The notes beneath the pieces were generated by a model. That model did no database searches, was not told the origin of the DNA, and saw nothing but the letters and a program-made list of their open reading frames with translations. The position numbers were made by a program, and so were the translations under genes. This document shows, one piece after another, positions 43,162 through 52,559 of a DNA stretch of 64,000 nt (the stretch's first letter is position 1; each line of letters begins with the position of its first letter). This stretch comes from an uncultured Oscillospiraceae bacterium (GTDB lineage Bacteria > Bacillota > Clostridia > Oscillospirales > Ruminococcaceae): NCBI GenBank assembly GCA_934446355.1, contig CAKSEC010000006.1, positions 62,001-126,000 of the forward strand, written 5' to 3'.

Positions 43162-43932
43162 ATGATTCTTGCGATCGACATCGGAAACACAAACATCGTC
43201 CTTGGCTGCGCAGACGATGAGCGGATACTCTTTCGCGAGCGTCTTGCGACAGTACAGCGCGAGACATCGCTTGAATACGCCGTTAAGATAAAGGCTGCGC
43301 TGGACATCAACAATATAAGCCGCAGCGACATCACGGGGGCTGTGATATCCTCTGTCGTGCCGTCCGTTACGAATACGGTAAAGGCTGCTGCAGAAAAGCT
43401 TATCGACGGCAGAATAATGATAGTCGGACCGGGAATAAAGACCGGACTGAGCATTCAGATAGACAATCCTGCGCAGCTTGGAAGCGACCTTGTCGTTGAC
43501 GCAGTGGCCGGTATCCACGAATATCCGGTGCCGCAGATACTCATTGACATGGGCACTGCGACCACATTTTCGGTGATAGACAGGAATCGCACGTATATCG
43601 GCGGGCTTATCACGACCGGCGTGGCTGTGTCTGCGGACGCACTCAATTCACGCACGGCGCAGCTTCCCAAGATAGCCTATGAAAAGCCGAAGCGTGTAAT
43701 TTGCAGCAACACCGTCGATTGTATCAAAAGCGGCATAATGTACTCAAACGCCTGCGCCATCGATGGAATAATCGAGCGCATTGAAGAGGAACTTGGCGAA
43801 AAGACGACAGTGGTCGCAACAGGCGGTCTTGCTCAGGTAGTAGTCCCACTGTGCCGTCACGAGATAATCTATGACGACGACCTGCTGCTGAAGGGGCTAA
43901 TGCTCATCTGGAACAAAAACACTCATAACTGA
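43162..43932 (+). CDS. coaX: Type III pantothenate kinase
   Basis: 256 aa of the ASKHA fold. It catalyses the first step of CoA synthesis. The ATP-binding DIGNTNIVLG (about 6-15), the pantothenate site DNPAQLGSDLVVDAVAG (about 101-117) and IDMGTATTFSVID (about 128, the second phosphate motif), plus GGLITTGVAVSADAL, match CoaX. Type III enzymes are not feedback-inhibited by CoA. Co-transcribed with the probable pantothenate S component. Confidence 0.95.
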   Translation: MILAIDIGNTNIVLGCADDERILFRERLATVQRETSLEYAVKIKAALDINNISRSDITGAVISSVVPSVTNTVKAAAEKLIDGRIMIVGPGIKTGLSIQIDNPAQLGSDLVVDAVAGIHEYPVPQILIDMGTATTFSVIDRNRTYIGGLITTGVAVSADALNSRTAQLPKIAYEKPKRVICSNTVDCIKSGIMYSNACAIDGIIERIEEELGEKTTVVATGGLAQVVVPLCRHEIIYDDDLLLKGLMLIWNKNTHN

Positions 43933-43948
43933 TAATACAATACAAACG

Positions 43949-43975
43949 GCGGGCTGTTCTGAAAGGACAGCCCGC
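43949..43975. terminator. Terminator between convergent genes
   Basis: GCGGGCTGT (43949-43957) pairs with ACAGCCCGC (43967-43975); coaX ends before it and the minus-strand ligase-like gene ends just after. Confidence 0.7.
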
Positions 43976-43980
43976 TGCGT

Positions 43981-45705
43981 TTATGCGTCTTTATCAACGG
44001 GAACGCACGCCGCTCCCGCCATTATCCAGAAAATCGGCGAAGTTACCGGACTGCTGTCGTTTGCAATGCCCATGAGCATAAAACACAGCACGGAGATCAA
44101 CTCCCCTGCCCTGAGCGGCTGCCGGACAGCAACACCGGACAGGCTGCGTTTTATCGAGAGAAACGCAATGCACAGCAGTGCCGCAAGAGCCGGCATTCCG
44201 TCTGCTATCGCGGTTCCAAGATACAGGCTGTGCGCTCTGTCGGTCAGCAGTGCAGTGCTGCCGTGCGTGTTAAGCATTCCCACGATATCGTCCTGCGGGA
44301 AATAATATGCGAACGCTCCCGCTCCGACGCCCTTTAGTATGCAGTCTTTCAGGATAGGGATACTGTTCAGCCATATGTAGCCCCTGCCGGTAGCCATGCC
44401 GTAATACTCTGAAAGCTGCGGGAATGCGCTTTCTGACGGCTCAGGGATAAGATAGCCGTTAAGCCCGATGTAGATGATCTCGCCGTCAGTCGCCTGAAAT
44501 TCTATAGTATCATCATAGCCGAGGTCAAGCTGCAGCAGTCCGTCGTCCAGCTTTGCAGAAACCGCCGAAAAGCTGCCGGACAGGCTGTGCATTTCAGAAG
44601 AAAGCATTCCGAGCGGCTCGCCGTTGCCGAATACTTCCGCACCTTTCTCAGTAAGCGTTATCGTCAGCGTATCCCCGCCGCTGTACAGGGTAAGCGAATC
44701 TCCGGATATGTCTATGTCTGTCAGGCGGTAGCACTCATCGGGGGTGTATGCTCCGAGATTACCCGCAGACACCTGCAGTGCTTTCATCGTGCCGCCAAAG
44801 TCAGCGGCAGTCATTATAATAAGAGGGAGAAGCACGGCTGCCGAATACACCGCTCTTTTCCTTGTTTCAGGGGGTATCAGCAGCGCAGGAATGCACAGTA
44901 TCAAAGCGAGCGTCATTCCCGCAAACGCAGCAGTCGAGCGGGAAGAAACCGCCACGCACAGCATTGCTCCCGCTGCGATGGAATAAGCGAGCCTCATTGC
45001 ACGCCTGTCCGCAGAAGCCCCCGACATCAGGAGCACTGGGAAAAGCAGCACGCAATATTCGCCGCATACGCCCGGATTACCGAACAGCAGCGCAGTGCCT
45101 GAACGCACGTCCTCTACATTCCACATGAGCTGAGTGAGCTGGCTGCCAGATATCGCTTCAATAAGGTACAGCACGCAAATTGCTACCGCCGCTGCCAACG
45201 CCCCTAGCGAAAGCACCCTCGCCCTTCCGCCCCGCAGCCAGCAGTAGCCGCCGAGGAACAGCATAATATACCCAAAAGCCGCGGCTGCGCCCTCGTTTTC
45301 CGTTGATAATCCCCAGAACGATATCTCGCCGAACTCCGAAAAGACCGCCGATATGACAGCCATCAGCAGATACACGCCCGAACATATCAGAACAGGCAGC
45401 GAAGCCTTTTCTTTCAGCAGCGGAGAATCCACCGTTCTGTCCGGAAATATCCGCTCCCCCGCCCAGTATAGGAGCAGAACGCACCCCGCCGCAAATACTG
45501 CATATTCCCTAAAGCGTGTGCAATAGCTTGTCAAAATGCCGTTTTGATTCGGCACAAGCCACAGTTCGCATTCCTGCAGCAGGACGTCAACAGGCACGGC
45601 AAGCAGCGGAAGCAGCGCTATCATAACAGCGATAATTATCGCAGGTATCCACGGATAAAGCGGCTTTTTCGCTGCTTTTGATGAGCCTTTCTTTTTCTTT
45701 CCCAT
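43981..45705 (-). CDS. O-antigen-ligase-like polytopic membrane protein
   Basis: 574 aa. A basic N-terminus (MGKKKKGSSKAAKK) precedes about ten or more TM helices with a large extracytoplasmic insert (about 310-450) that looks beta-rich (LTDIDISGDSLTLYSGGDTLTITLTEKG). Flanking this are ATGRGYIWLNSIPILKDCILKGVGAGAFAYYFPQ and DRAHSLYLGTAIADGMPALAAL, which fit the Wzy_C/O-antigen ligase superfamily (R and H residues near the loop). It may act in surface polysaccharide or teichoic-acid-like polymer ligation. Start 45705 is preferred over 45759 because GGGAGTTGACGAA precedes it. Confidence 0.75.
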   Translation of the reverse strand: MGKKKKGSSKAAKKPLYPWIPAIIIAVMIALLPLLAVPVDVLLQECELWLVPNQNGILTSYCTRFREYAVFAAGCVLLLYWAGERIFPDRTVDSPLLKEKASLPVLICSGVYLLMAVISAVFSEFGEISFWGLSTENEGAAAAFGYIMLFLGGYCWLRGGRARVLSLGALAAAVAICVLYLIEAISGSQLTQLMWNVEDVRSGTALLFGNPGVCGEYCVLLFPVLLMSGASADRRAMRLAYSIAAGAMLCVAVSSRSTAAFAGMTLALILCIPALLIPPETRKRAVYSAAVLLPLIIMTAADFGGTMKALQVSAGNLGAYTPDECYRLTDIDISGDSLTLYSGGDTLTITLTEKGAEVFGNGEPLGMLSSEMHSLSGSFSAVSAKLDDGLLQLDLGYDDTIEFQATDGEIIYIGLNGYLIPEPSESAFPQLSEYYGMATGRGYIWLNSIPILKDCILKGVGAGAFAYYFPQDDIVGMLNTHGSTALLTDRAHSLYLGTAIADGMPALAALLCIAFLSIKRSLSGVAVRQPLRAGELISVLCFMLMGIANDSSPVTSPIFWIMAGAACVPVDKDA

Positions 45706-45775
45706 TTCGTCAACTCCCGTCTTGCAGTACTGTCCTGCTGCAGAAATGAACTGCTGCAAATGCGCTTTTTGTTTT

Positions 45776-46023
45776 GTTTATTATATCCGCAAGGATATGA
45801 CAGTCTGTTGAAAAAGTCTACTACCAGACTGGCGAGAAGCCCTCAGATTCTAGGAAGTGGCGTTTCGGCTAGGCTTTGTGCCTGCCGAAATGCCACTTGT
45901 GGCAGGACGCCACAAGCGAAAACCCCAAGCGCAGCACGACGCTGCGCATTAAAGGTTTTCGCCTTACGACGAAGATGATGGTTTACCGACAGTCTATAAT
46001 AAACGCTTTGCGTTTATTATATC
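45776..46023. repeat. Putative inserted element flanked by 12-bp direct repeats
   Basis: GTTTATTATATC occurs at 45776-45787 and again at 46012-46023, bracketing about 225 bp with no gene. The inside holds CAGTCTG/CAGACTG and AATAAACGC/GCGTTTATT hairpins. It shares the short blocks TTCTAGGAA and ACGACGAAGATG with the 41.5-kb element, in the same orientation. No transposase. Confidence 0.4.
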
Positions 46024-46064
46024 AGAAATCATTACCTCTGTCAATGAATAGTCCCAAAAACCGA

Positions 46065-46093
46065 TTGACATTGTTATTATTCTGTGATATAAT
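46065..46093 (+). promoter_or_regulatory. Consensus promoter of the WG-repeat-like gene
   Basis: TTGACA (46065-46070), 17 nt, TATAAT (46088-46093). Confidence 0.8.
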
Positions 46094-46172
46094 CAATATG
46101 TTCGCAGGACTGTGGTAATTCATGGTCAGGCGGCAAATATAATACGGATTTCCGTAAAAAAGGAGAGGTTTT

Positions 46173-47723
46173 ATGAACAGAGTCCTGAAAAAGGCTGCGT
46201 CGTTCCTGACAGCTGTGGTCGTCAGTGCTTCGGCGTTTGCGGCTACTGTCGTACCGGCTTCCGCTGCTTCTGCAAAGACCACCGCAAAGCAGACTGTGGG
46301 TAACAGTTACGACATGGTGACGGTTTTTGAGAATGGTGCGTTCTTCAGTTCTAAGTCAAAATACGTGCTGGTGGACAATACCGGAAAAAAGGTAAGCGTC
46401 AAGAACACGATCGGCTTTGACAAGATCTACACGCCGGCAACCATGTCAGAACCTGCCGTTGTATCCAAGGGTCTTAATATTACCCACTGGCCCTATGTTC
46501 TCGTTAGTAAGGGCAAAAAGTTTGCTGCTATCCTGTCAAGCGGTAAATACCTTGCAAATGGAAAGCTTTTCAACAGCATCGACGAATGCGGCGAGTATAT
46601 CGCAGCAGCAAGCGGAAATACCACATATGTCTACAATGCCAAGGGCAAGAAGCTTGCCACAATAAAGGGCGGAAAATACGGCGTGCTCACTGACTATGAG
46701 CCTGATTCAAAGGTTTCTATCTTTACAAAGGCTGAGTCCTATGACGACTGGGGCTTTGCGGACAAATCCACTGTCACTATCCTTGACAAGAACAGCAAGA
46801 TACTCATTCAGGAGGAAAATGTCAGCTGGGCTTCCATATATACCGGTGATAATGACAAGTATATAATGATCAGCACCATAAACGATGATTATATTATCGA
46901 ATCCACCTACTACAACATGAAGGGCGCAAAGTTGACCGACGAGCAGATAGATGCTCTCTTCAACAACGGTGAATACGACATTCAGTCAGAGCCTGCCAAG
47001 CACAACCTTACTGCAAACTCTTTCTGGAATGACGAACTTAACTGCTATACCCTGAACGTATGCGACCCCAAGGGAAGCATAATCTACACAGCAGTAGGCA
47101 ACAACTTTTTAAGCGAACCCACAGATTATATGTGGACAAACGGAAAGCTTATCATCGCTGCGGGCGATTATGTCGTTATCGACGACGCAACCGGAAAGGT
47201 CGAATATCAGGGCGGTTACGACGATATCAACGGCATAATGTTCACAAGCACCGACAAGAAAACGATCCTCGTTCAGAACTACGACTTCGATAGTATTCTT
47301 CTGAGCATTGACGGCAAGGAACTTTACAAAACCAATGGCTACATCTCGCCAAACGCCTTTGACAACGACGAAATTTACACCGGCGTCAACGGCGAAACCT
47401 CTTATACAAGAAACTATATCGCCAAGGACGGCTTCATTTTCACCAAAAATGAAAAGTATGGCATTCTGGATTCCAACGGCAAGGAAACTGTCAAAGCAAA
47501 ATACGACAGCATTGAATTAGGCAATAACGGAACCATTCTTGCAGGAAACTCCGGCAAGTACTCCATCTTCAGCAGCAAGGGCAAGACGCTTGCAAAGAAC
47601 CTGAACATTGATTCCAAGTCGCTCTGGTTCAGCCAGTATCTTTCGAGCGCAAATGCAGATGTCTACATTACCCAGAACAAGGCTGGCACTAAGTTCGGCT
47701 GCTATGTGGTAAAGACAAAGTAA
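46173..47723 (+). CDS. Secreted WG-repeat-like protein
   Basis: 516 aa. A signal peptide (KKAASFLTAVVVSASAFAATVVPASAA) with a likely cleavage after ASA predicts secretion. The rest is a series of beta repeats with the pattern KYGILDSNGKETVKAKYDSIE and KYSIFSSKGKTLAKN, close to WG (KWG) repeats, which probably form a beta-propeller-like scaffold. No catalytic motif or cell-wall anchor is seen, so it may be free or non-covalently attached. AAAAAGGAGAGGTTTT precedes ATG 46173. Function unknown; binding of extracellular partners is plausible. Confidence 0.75.
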   Translation: MNRVLKKAASFLTAVVVSASAFAATVVPASAASAKTTAKQTVGNSYDMVTVFENGAFFSSKSKYVLVDNTGKKVSVKNTIGFDKIYTPATMSEPAVVSKGLNITHWPYVLVSKGKKFAAILSSGKYLANGKLFNSIDECGEYIAAASGNTTYVYNAKGKKLATIKGGKYGVLTDYEPDSKVSIFTKAESYDDWGFADKSTVTILDKNSKILIQEENVSWASIYTGDNDKYIMISTINDDYIIESTYYNMKGAKLTDEQIDALFNNGEYDIQSEPAKHNLTANSFWNDELNCYTLNVCDPKGSIIYTAVGNNFLSEPTDYMWTNGKLIIAAGDYVVIDDATGKVEYQGGYDDINGIMFTSTDKKTILVQNYDFDSILLSIDGKELYKTNGYISPNAFDNDEIYTGVNGETSYTRNYIAKDGFIFTKNEKYGILDSNGKETVKAKYDSIELGNNGTILAGNSGKYSIFSSKGKTLAKNLNIDSKSLWFSQYLSSANADVYITQNKAGTKFGCYVVKTK

Positions 47724-47740
47724 AACCCAACTCATGACAT

Positions 47741-47776
47741 AAAAAAACCGAGATTCAGCGGAATCTCGGTTTTTTG
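47741..47776. terminator. Bidirectional terminator
   Basis: ACCGAGATTC (47747-47756) / GAATCTCGGT (47761-47770) with A7 before and T6 after, between convergent genes. Confidence 0.88.
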
Positions 47777-47790
47777 TTTGCTGTTAAGCA

Positions 47791-49863
47791 TCATTCACGG
47801 ATAAGCTTCGTCATGCTTCTGCCCGAAATGATCATGGTCGAGCCGTTATGAAGCAGCGCCGCAGTTGCAGGGGGTATCATTCCAGCTGCGCCAAGCAGTA
47901 TAAGTCCGGTGTTGAACCCAAGAATGAAGTTGTAATTCGAGTTGATACGCTTCATCAGCGCAGTGCTGAGCCGCCTGAGCGTTACTATCTCGGACAGGGA
48001 ATCGCTGCACAGAGTGACGTCAGCCACTTCCCTTGCGATATCCGAGCCACCGCACATTGCTATCGACACATCAGCCGCCGCAAGCGCAGGCGTATCATTC
48101 ACGCCGTCCCCGACCATTATGACCTTGTGCCCCTCGCTTTTCAGCTTGTTCACAAATTCGCTCTTGAATGCGGGAAGCACCTGAGATACATATGTATCTA
48201 TGCCAAGTTCAGCAGCAATGCGCTTTGCTGCAGGCTCTGCGTCGCCGGTAAGCATGCAAACGTGGTCTATCCCAAGTCTGCGAAGCTGCGATATCACGTC
48301 TGCGGCTTCCTCACGTACCGGATCGTTGATAACGACCATTCCCGCAAGTTCCCCGCCTATCGCAAGGAATATTGTCGAACTGCTGCTGCTCTTTTCGGTG
48401 ATGACTGACCGCTGTTCTTCTGAAAGAGGAACGCCCTCGTCCTCAAACACGAAATGCGCCGAGCCGATTATCGCACGCTCTCCATGAAGCTGGGTCGCTA
48501 TTCCATGCGCAACGATGTATTCGACCTCTGCGTGCTCCTCCTCGTGATAAAGCCTCTCCTGACGCGCTCGCTCGACGACCGCCGCAGCAACGCTGTGCGG
48601 GAAGTGCTCCTCAAGGCAGGCAGCCGTGCGCAGTACGTATTCTCTGGAATACTCGCCGAATGGTATCACATCGGTGACTTTCGGGCAGGCGTTGGTCAGC
48701 GTGCCGGTCTTATCGAACACTATCGTATCGGCTGCAGCGCAGGCTTCAAGGTACTTGCCGCCCTTTACCGCTGTGCCGTGCTCAGCCGCTTCACGCATTG
48801 CGGATATGACTGAAATGGGAGTTGAAAGCTTTATTGCGCAGGAGAAATCTACCATCAGCACGGAAATAGCTTTCTGCATATTTCCGGTGAGAAGCGCAGT
48901 CAGCGCAAATCCCATAAAGCTGAGCGGAACAATGCTGTCAGCCAGCTTTTCTGCACGGCTCTGTACGCCTGCTTTCAGGTTCTCAGACTGGTCGATGAGG
49001 TCGATTATCTGCTGAAGCCTTGAGCCGTCGGACAGCGTTCTCACCTCGACCAGAAGCTTTCCTGCTTCTACAGTAGTGCCGGCAAACACACTGTCGCCGT
49101 CACGCTTGCAGACAGGCTCGCTCTCGCCGGTCATGGTAGACTGGTTGACCATAGCTTCGCTTTCGCAGACCGTTCCGTCGAACGGGATAACGCTGCCGGT
49201 CTGCACCATTATGCAGTCGCCGGTTCTTACCTCGGTGAAAGGTATCTGCTTCATGCTGCCGTCTGATTCCTGCTTCCAGACGTTATCAACGTGAAGCGCA
49301 AGCTGCTCTGACAAAGCAAGTTTTGTGCGCTGCCTTGTGTAGTCCTCCAGCAGGTCTGACAGACCCAGCAGGAACATCACGGACGACGCCGTTGACATAT
49401 TGCCGGTGAACATAGACACGCCTATCGCCGTGCCGTCAAGTACAGCGACGTTCATGCGGAACTGCAGCAGATTATCTGCCGCACGCAGCAGATATCGTGC
49501 GCCCCGCCATATAGTTATCGCAGTACGGAGCGGTGCGGGAAGCAGCTTTGTCAGCAAACGGCGGACGATCATCTTTTCAAGGTCACCCGCAAAGCTTTCG
49601 TCCGCCTGATCGGCGGCAGGAAGCTCCAGTTCCGGAAGATGTCTGCGGTCCAGCTGCTCCAGCTTGTCGAGCACCAGCTGACGCGCGCCCGGCTTATACA
49701 TCACAAGAATGCTGCCGGAACGCCAGTTCGACTCGGCATGGTTCACGAAATCAAGGCGATTGAGCATATCGTCAATGCCGCACGCCTGCTGTTTTGTGAA
49801 CGCGTAATCACCGCAGCGGACTCTCAGCCGGTCGTGGGCGTCATAAACCACGGTGGTTTTCAT
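47791..49863 (-). CDS. P1B-type heavy-metal-transporting ATPase with atypical membrane motif
   Basis: 690 aa. P-type core motifs are intact: TMTGESEPV (actuator TGES), DKTGTLTNACPKV (phosphorylated Asp), and MVGDGVNDTPALAAADVSIAM. The N-terminal about 70 residues look like a ferredoxin-fold metal-binding domain without a CxxC. The membrane metal site, CPC or SPC in most P1B pumps, reads VDFSCAIKLSTPI, so the first Cys and the Pro are gone and only one Cys is left. The gene has a small membrane protein as upstream operon partner (1-bp overlap). The metal is not predictable; Mn, Zn or Fe are candidates. Confidence 0.9.
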   Translation of the reverse strand: MKTTVVYDAHDRLRVRCGDYAFTKQQACGIDDMLNRLDFVNHAESNWRSGSILVMYKPGARQLVLDKLEQLDRRHLPELELPAADQADESFAGDLEKMIVRRLLTKLLPAPLRTAITIWRGARYLLRAADNLLQFRMNVAVLDGTAIGVSMFTGNMSTASSVMFLLGLSDLLEDYTRQRTKLALSEQLALHVDNVWKQESDGSMKQIPFTEVRTGDCIMVQTGSVIPFDGTVCESEAMVNQSTMTGESEPVCKRDGDSVFAGTTVEAGKLLVEVRTLSDGSRLQQIIDLIDQSENLKAGVQSRAEKLADSIVPLSFMGFALTALLTGNMQKAISVLMVDFSCAIKLSTPISVISAMREAAEHGTAVKGGKYLEACAAADTIVFDKTGTLTNACPKVTDVIPFGEYSREYVLRTAACLEEHFPHSVAAAVVERARQERLYHEEEHAEVEYIVAHGIATQLHGERAIIGSAHFVFEDEGVPLSEEQRSVITEKSSSSSTIFLAIGGELAGMVVINDPVREEAADVISQLRRLGIDHVCMLTGDAEPAAKRIAAELGIDTYVSQVLPAFKSEFVNKLKSEGHKVIMVGDGVNDTPALAAADVSIAMCGGSDIAREVADVTLCSDSLSEIVTLRRLSTALMKRINSNYNFILGFNTGLILLGAAGMIPPATAALLHNGSTMIISGRSMTKLIRE

Positions 49864-50081
49864 TAGTTATCAGCTTCCTTGTCGAATATCTCGTCCTGTG
49901 CGTCCTCGCGGATCTTTGCGATCTCAGCGGCAGCCTCGTTGCGTATCTTCATGCCGCCTGATACGACCTTTACGCAGCCGTTGTGGAAGGTCTGGCTTCT
50001 GAGGAATTTAACTCCGGCAGTTGCTGCAAGTACGCCAAGGGCAAAAAAGCCCGCTTTCTGATTCTTAAAGATGTTTTTCAT
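49863..50081 (-). CDS. Small membrane protein, PacL/DUF1490-like partner of the metal ATPase
   Basis: 72 aa. It has a basic N-terminus, one glycine-rich TM helix (KAGFFALGVLAATAGVKFL, about 9-27) and a soluble helix with a Glu/Asp-rich end (AAAEIAKIREDAQDEIFDKEADN). This architecture and the operon position immediately ahead of a P1B ATPase mirror the mycobacterial PacL (DUF1490) metallochaperones next to Ctp pumps. Homology itself is not shown; the acidic tail could bind metal. AAAGGAATTGATCAGAT precedes ATG. Confidence 0.7.
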   Translation of the reverse strand: MKNIFKNQKAGFFALGVLAATAGVKFLRSQTFHNGCVKVVSGGMKIRNEAAAEIAKIREDAQDEIFDKEADN

Positions 50082-50110
50082 ATCTGATCAATTCCTTTCA
50101 ACATATTTTG

Positions 50111-50188
50111 AGCCGGCTGCCCGCCGACTCCTGTATGCCATCTTTCTGGCTTAAACATGATTATATCATCTTTTAAGAAGTTTGTCAA
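50111..50188 (-). promoter_or_regulatory. Promoter and hairpin leader of the metal-ATPase operon
   Basis: On the minus strand TTGACA (50183-50188), 17 nt, TATAAT (50160-50165). Its roughly 75-nt leader contains a GAGTCGGCGGGCAGCCGGCTC-type stem (50111-50131) and a GCCAGAAAGATGGC hairpin. A metal-responsive function is only a possibility. Confidence 0.7.
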
Positions 50189-50254
50189 TATATCTGACGG
50201 CTGTGATCCTCGGTTCGATTTATGTCAAATTGTACAAGAATATCTAGAATGTTA

Positions 50255-50283
50255 TTGCAATATTCTGAAAAATGTGATATAAT
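50255..50283 (+). promoter_or_regulatory. Promoter of the two-component cluster
   Basis: TTGCAA (50255-50260), 17 nt, TATAAT (50278-50283). Confidence 0.7.
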
Positions 50284-50336
50284 TAATTATTATAATGTAT
50301 CGGTAATATAGTTTATATATGAAAGGCGGGTATTTG

Positions 50337-52559
50337 TTGAAGAAATCACCATTTTTTTATTTTCTGCACAATTTCCTGCTGAATGATGAATTTGATATTC
50401 GCCATAAGCTTCAGAATGTTCTGCTTTCAATAAGCCTTATCGGTACTGCGCTGTCGATGGTCGCTTCGTTTGCGATGGGCTTCGGGCTTGCGGGCAACCT
50501 TGTATCGCTGTTCACGACGATAATGCTGTTCGTGACATTCTACATATCGGTAATCAGGAAGAAAAAGGCGGTCGCGTCTTACCTTATCTGCATTGTGGTG
50601 AACATAATCCTCTTCCCGCTGATGTTCGTGTTCAACGGCGGCGTTTACAGCGCAATGCCTATCTGGCTTGCGTTCGGGCTTATCTTTCCGTGGCTGATAA
50701 TAGACGGCGTGGGCTGCTATACGCTGTTTGTTCTTGACCTGTGTGCGGCTGTCGGCTGCATTTGCCTGCAGATATTCCGGCCGGATATTATCATCATGCC
50801 GCCGGGCGACGACCTGACGCTGATGATTTGCCTTGACATGATACAGGCAATGATAATCGTTCCCTCTATCGTGGGATTGACTGTAAGCTATATGGGTCAC
50901 GCATTTGAGAAGCAGCAGCGAAAAATGGAGATACAGGAGAAAAAGCTGAAAGAGGCCATGCGCCTTGCCGAACGCTCGAATGAAGCGATGTCCTCTTTTA
51001 TCATCAGCCTTTCTCATGAGATACGCACGCCTATCAACGCAGTGCTCGGCATGGACGAAATGATACTGCGTGAAAGCAGCGACGAAAGCATAATCAGCTA
51101 TGCTTCAAACATTCAGTCTGCGGGAGAATCGCTGCTGTCGATAATCAACGACGTGCTCGATTTCTCGAAGATAGAAGCGGGCAAGCTGGAACTGCTTCCT
51201 GTGGAATACGACCTGCAGCAGCTTCTGAACGACTGCTACAGCATGATAATAATGCGTGCAGAGAAAAAGAATCTTCTGCTTGAATTTCACAACGACCCGA
51301 AGCTTCCGTCGAAGCTTTTCGGCGACGAAACACGCATAAGGCAGATAATAACCAACCTGCTGACGAACGCCGTAAAATACACCTCCGCCGGAAATGTCGA
51401 TATGCTGGTCAGCAGCCGCCGCACCGGCGAGGACGAAATAATGCTGCGGTTCTCAGTCCGCGACACCGGAATGGGTATATCCGCCGAGAACCAGCGGCAG
51501 CTGTTCAAGGCGTTCAGCAGGCTCGACGAGATAAATAACCGCAATATTGAGGGCACGGGTCTTGGTCTTAGCATCACGAAACGTCTTACTGAAATGATGA
51601 AAGGCACGATAGGCGTACAGAGTACGCTCGGCAAGGGCTCGGAATTCTGGGTCGAGATACCGCAGCGGGTGATCTCCGAGGTGCCTGTCGGCATATTTAT
51701 TCAGAACCGCCGGCGCACCTCCGGTCTGCGCAAGAAAGAATACCGTGAGCGTTTTCAGGCTCCCGACGCGCGCATTCTTGTGGTCGACGACGTAAAACTC
51801 AACATCGACGTAATAAGGGGACTGCTGAAAGCGACCCGCATCAAGATAGATTCCGCATACAGCGGCAAGGAGTGTCTGGGTCTGGTGCGCAAGAAAAGCT
51901 ACGACCTGATATTCATGGACCACCTTATGCCGGAAATGGACGGCGTAGAAACACTGAACGTCATGCGCAGATTCCCCGATTCCCCGAACAAGGATACGCC
52001 GGTGATAGCACTGACGGCAAACGCGCTGGTCGGCGCAAAGGAAAAATACACTGCGATGGGCTTTACCGACTATCTATCAAAGCCGGTACAGACCGATCGT
52101 CTGGAACTCATGCTGCTGAGGTACCTTCCGGAAGCGCTGGTGGTGCGCTCGGACGAGCAGGTTCAGCCGGAAAAAAGCACTGCGGCATTTCTGCCCGACT
52201 CACTGCCGAAGCTTGATACGGAACTTGGCATAAAATACTGCTGCGGCAGCGAGGAACTTTACCGCAGACTGCTGGGAATGCTTGACCTTGGCACTGTTAC
52301 AGACAGCCTGCAGGTATCTTTCACCGCTTCGGACTGGAAACACTATGAGCAATTATGCTGCAGTCTGAAAAGCACGCTTATGACCGTCGGCGCAGTGCGT
52401 ACCTCGGAATTTGCTTCAAGGCTTGAACAGCAGGCGGCGTGCGGCGGTATCTCATTTATCAGAAAGAATCACAACGGGTTCATTGACGCCTGCGACGACC
52501 TCAGGCAGATAATCCTGAGTTATCTGAACAGCGACCTTTCGGAAGGAGAAAAATATTAA
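50337..52559 (+). CDS. Membrane hybrid histidine kinase (HisKA-HATPase-REC, degenerate HPt)
   Basis: About 740 aa. An N-terminal six-helix membrane region (about 25-190) leads by a coiled coil to HisKA with the phospho-His in SLSHEIRTPINAVLGMDEM (about 222). The HATPase domain has NLLTNAVKY, DTGMGIS and GTGLGLSITKRL. A receiver domain follows (ILVVDDVKLNID with IFMDHLMPEMDG). A C-terminal HPt-like bundle has LCCSLKSTLMTVGA where the active His should be, so Cys replaces it. TTG 50337 is chosen because GGCGGG lies 6 nt upstream; ATG 50319 lacks a site. A REC protein follows with TAATG overlap. Confidence 0.9.
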   Translation: MKKSPFFYFLHNFLLNDEFDIRHKLQNVLLSISLIGTALSMVASFAMGFGLAGNLVSLFTTIMLFVTFYISVIRKKKAVASYLICIVVNIILFPLMFVFNGGVYSAMPIWLAFGLIFPWLIIDGVGCYTLFVLDLCAAVGCICLQIFRPDIIIMPPGDDLTLMICLDMIQAMIIVPSIVGLTVSYMGHAFEKQQRKMEIQEKKLKEAMRLAERSNEAMSSFIISLSHEIRTPINAVLGMDEMILRESSDESIISYASNIQSAGESLLSIINDVLDFSKIEAGKLELLPVEYDLQQLLNDCYSMIIMRAEKKNLLLEFHNDPKLPSKLFGDETRIRQIITNLLTNAVKYTSAGNVDMLVSSRRTGEDEIMLRFSVRDTGMGISAENQRQLFKAFSRLDEINNRNIEGTGLGLSITKRLTEMMKGTIGVQSTLGKGSEFWVEIPQRVISEVPVGIFIQNRRRTSGLRKKEYRERFQAPDARILVVDDVKLNIDVIRGLLKATRIKIDSAYSGKECLGLVRKKSYDLIFMDHLMPEMDGVETLNVMRRFPDSPNKDTPVIALTANALVGAKEKYTAMGFTDYLSKPVQTDRLELMLLRYLPEALVVRSDEQVQPEKSTAAFLPDSLPKLDTELGIKYCCGSEELYRRLLGMLDLGTVTDSLQVSFTASDWKHYEQLCCSLKSTLMTVGAVRTSEFASRLEQQAACGGISFIRKNHNGFIDACDDLRQIILSYLNSDLSEGEKY

